NCBI GenBank assembly: GCA_020053845.1 | Contig: JAGVMI010000136.1 | Coordinates: 1 to 7,315, forward strand | Length of the DNA stretch: 7,315 bases | Direction of reading: 5' to 3' | Source of the DNA: Candidatus Babeliales bacterium | GTDB taxonomy: Bacteria; Babelota; Babeliae; Babelales; Vermiphilaceae | Shown: in pieces, positions 6,938 to 7,315 of the stretch | Layout of the letters: each line of letters opens with the position of its first letter | How positions within the stretch are numbered: the stretch's first letter is position 1 | Program-made: the position numbers and the translations under genes | The notes under the pieces: generated by a model | Seen by the model: the letters and a program-made list of their open reading frames with translations, nothing else | The model's database searches: none | Told to the model about the DNA's origin: nothing

Positions 6938-7315
6938 ATGGAGTATGCGAGCATTCGCCACTCACTTTCGTACGCAGCTTATATTGGTATCCTTTTTTCC
7001 TTGCCTCAATGTACGTATCAGTCACAATTCGCGCGCAAAAAGATCACTATCCATCGCCCTTCACCTGTTACCGCATCACATGGTGGCATACCCACAGAGC
7101 CGCCCCCAATCACTGTCTGGATACACGGCACGCGTTTTATTAGAAGGCCCGTATTTTATCAATACTTCAACGGAAAACCCGGGCTTAAAAAAGCAACGGA
7201 GATTGATTGCGGATATCATGTGCGCATGGTGGCAGATAGTCTCTATCGTGCATGTCCGGACAAGTTTCCTCTTGATACCTTCTACATTTTCGGATGGTCT
7301 GGAAAGCTAAGCGCT
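6938..7315 (+). CDS. Second exported alpha/beta-hydrolase-like protein, paralog of the upstream gene, cut by the window edge
   Basis: Only the first 126 codons are present and the frame is open to the last base. The ATG at 6938 has a good Shine-Dalgarno sequence (AGGG at 6925-6928, spacing nine). The N-terminus has a hydrophobic segment (about 10-23) ending in SLPQC; Cys25 could be a lipidated residue, but LPQC is a poor lipobox, so a plain signal peptide or anchor is as likely. A Pro-rich linker (TEPPP, 53-57) leads to TVWIHGTR at 59-66 and later FPLDTFYIFGWSG at 110-122. These match TIWMHGTR and FPLEHSYAFGWSG of the preceding protein, in the same order and with comparable spacing, so the two are paralogs. 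The nucleophile elbow lies beyond the window and activity cannot be judged. Tandem duplication followed by divergence is the simplest origin. Confidence 0.8.
   Translation, partial: MEYASIRHSLSYAAYIGILFSLPQCTYQSQFARKKITIHRPSPVTASHGGIPTEPPPITVWIHGTRFIRRPVFYQYFNGKPGLKKATEIDCGYHVRMVADSLYRACPDKFPLDTFYIFGWSGKLSA

Noticed and set aside
6763..7310. Two + strand open frames (6763-7143 and 6945-7310) covering the right end
   Set aside because: They are in other frames than the gene starting at 6938, which has a ribosome binding site, an export-like N-terminus and clear similarity to the preceding protein. The first also runs through the intergenic hairpin.

Overview
The window is a gene-dense bacterial segment with seven genes, all on the + strand: six complete and one cut off by the right edge. 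It suggests a Gram-negative-type (double-membrane) bacterium: a cysteine-bearing beta-barrel porin ending in Phe, a periplasmic peptidoglycan amidase, and several proteins with Sec-type signal peptides. RecD2 is the helicase form usually found in bacteria without RecBCD. My best guess is an intracellular or host-associated lineage such as Candidatus Dependentiae (TM6). That rests on overall gene style and a recollection of similar proteins, not on any marker gene, so it is tentative. No rRNA, tRNA, CRISPR array, IS element or phage module is visible.

Layout. Positions 72-4288 look like one transcription unit of four tightly packed genes: a secreted protein of unknown function (72-893), RecD2 helicase (899-3085), an N-acetylmuramoyl-L-alanine amidase (3076-3759) and a membrane-anchored GerMN-like protein (3752-4288). 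Junctions are +5, -10 and -8 bases, which points to translational coupling. After a 107-base gap holding a perfect inverted repeat and a candidate promoter comes a DcaP-like porin (4396-5712). A 101-base gap with a C8 tract and a candidate promoter precedes a secreted alpha/beta hydrolase (5814-6839). A 98-base gap with a consensus -35 box and a strong stem-loop then leads into a second, paralogous hydrolase (6938 to beyond 7315).

How the parts fit. The amidase and GerMN-like protein form an envelope-remodelling pair that shares an operon with a DNA-repair helicase. The porin and the two hydrolases each appear to have their own promoter, and all carry export signals, so the right half of the window is devoted to the cell surface and secretion. 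The most interesting part is the tandem pair of exported hydrolases sharing an HGTR motif and a later FGWSG motif. Their substrate is unknown, and a role outside the cell or in a host is possible but unproven.
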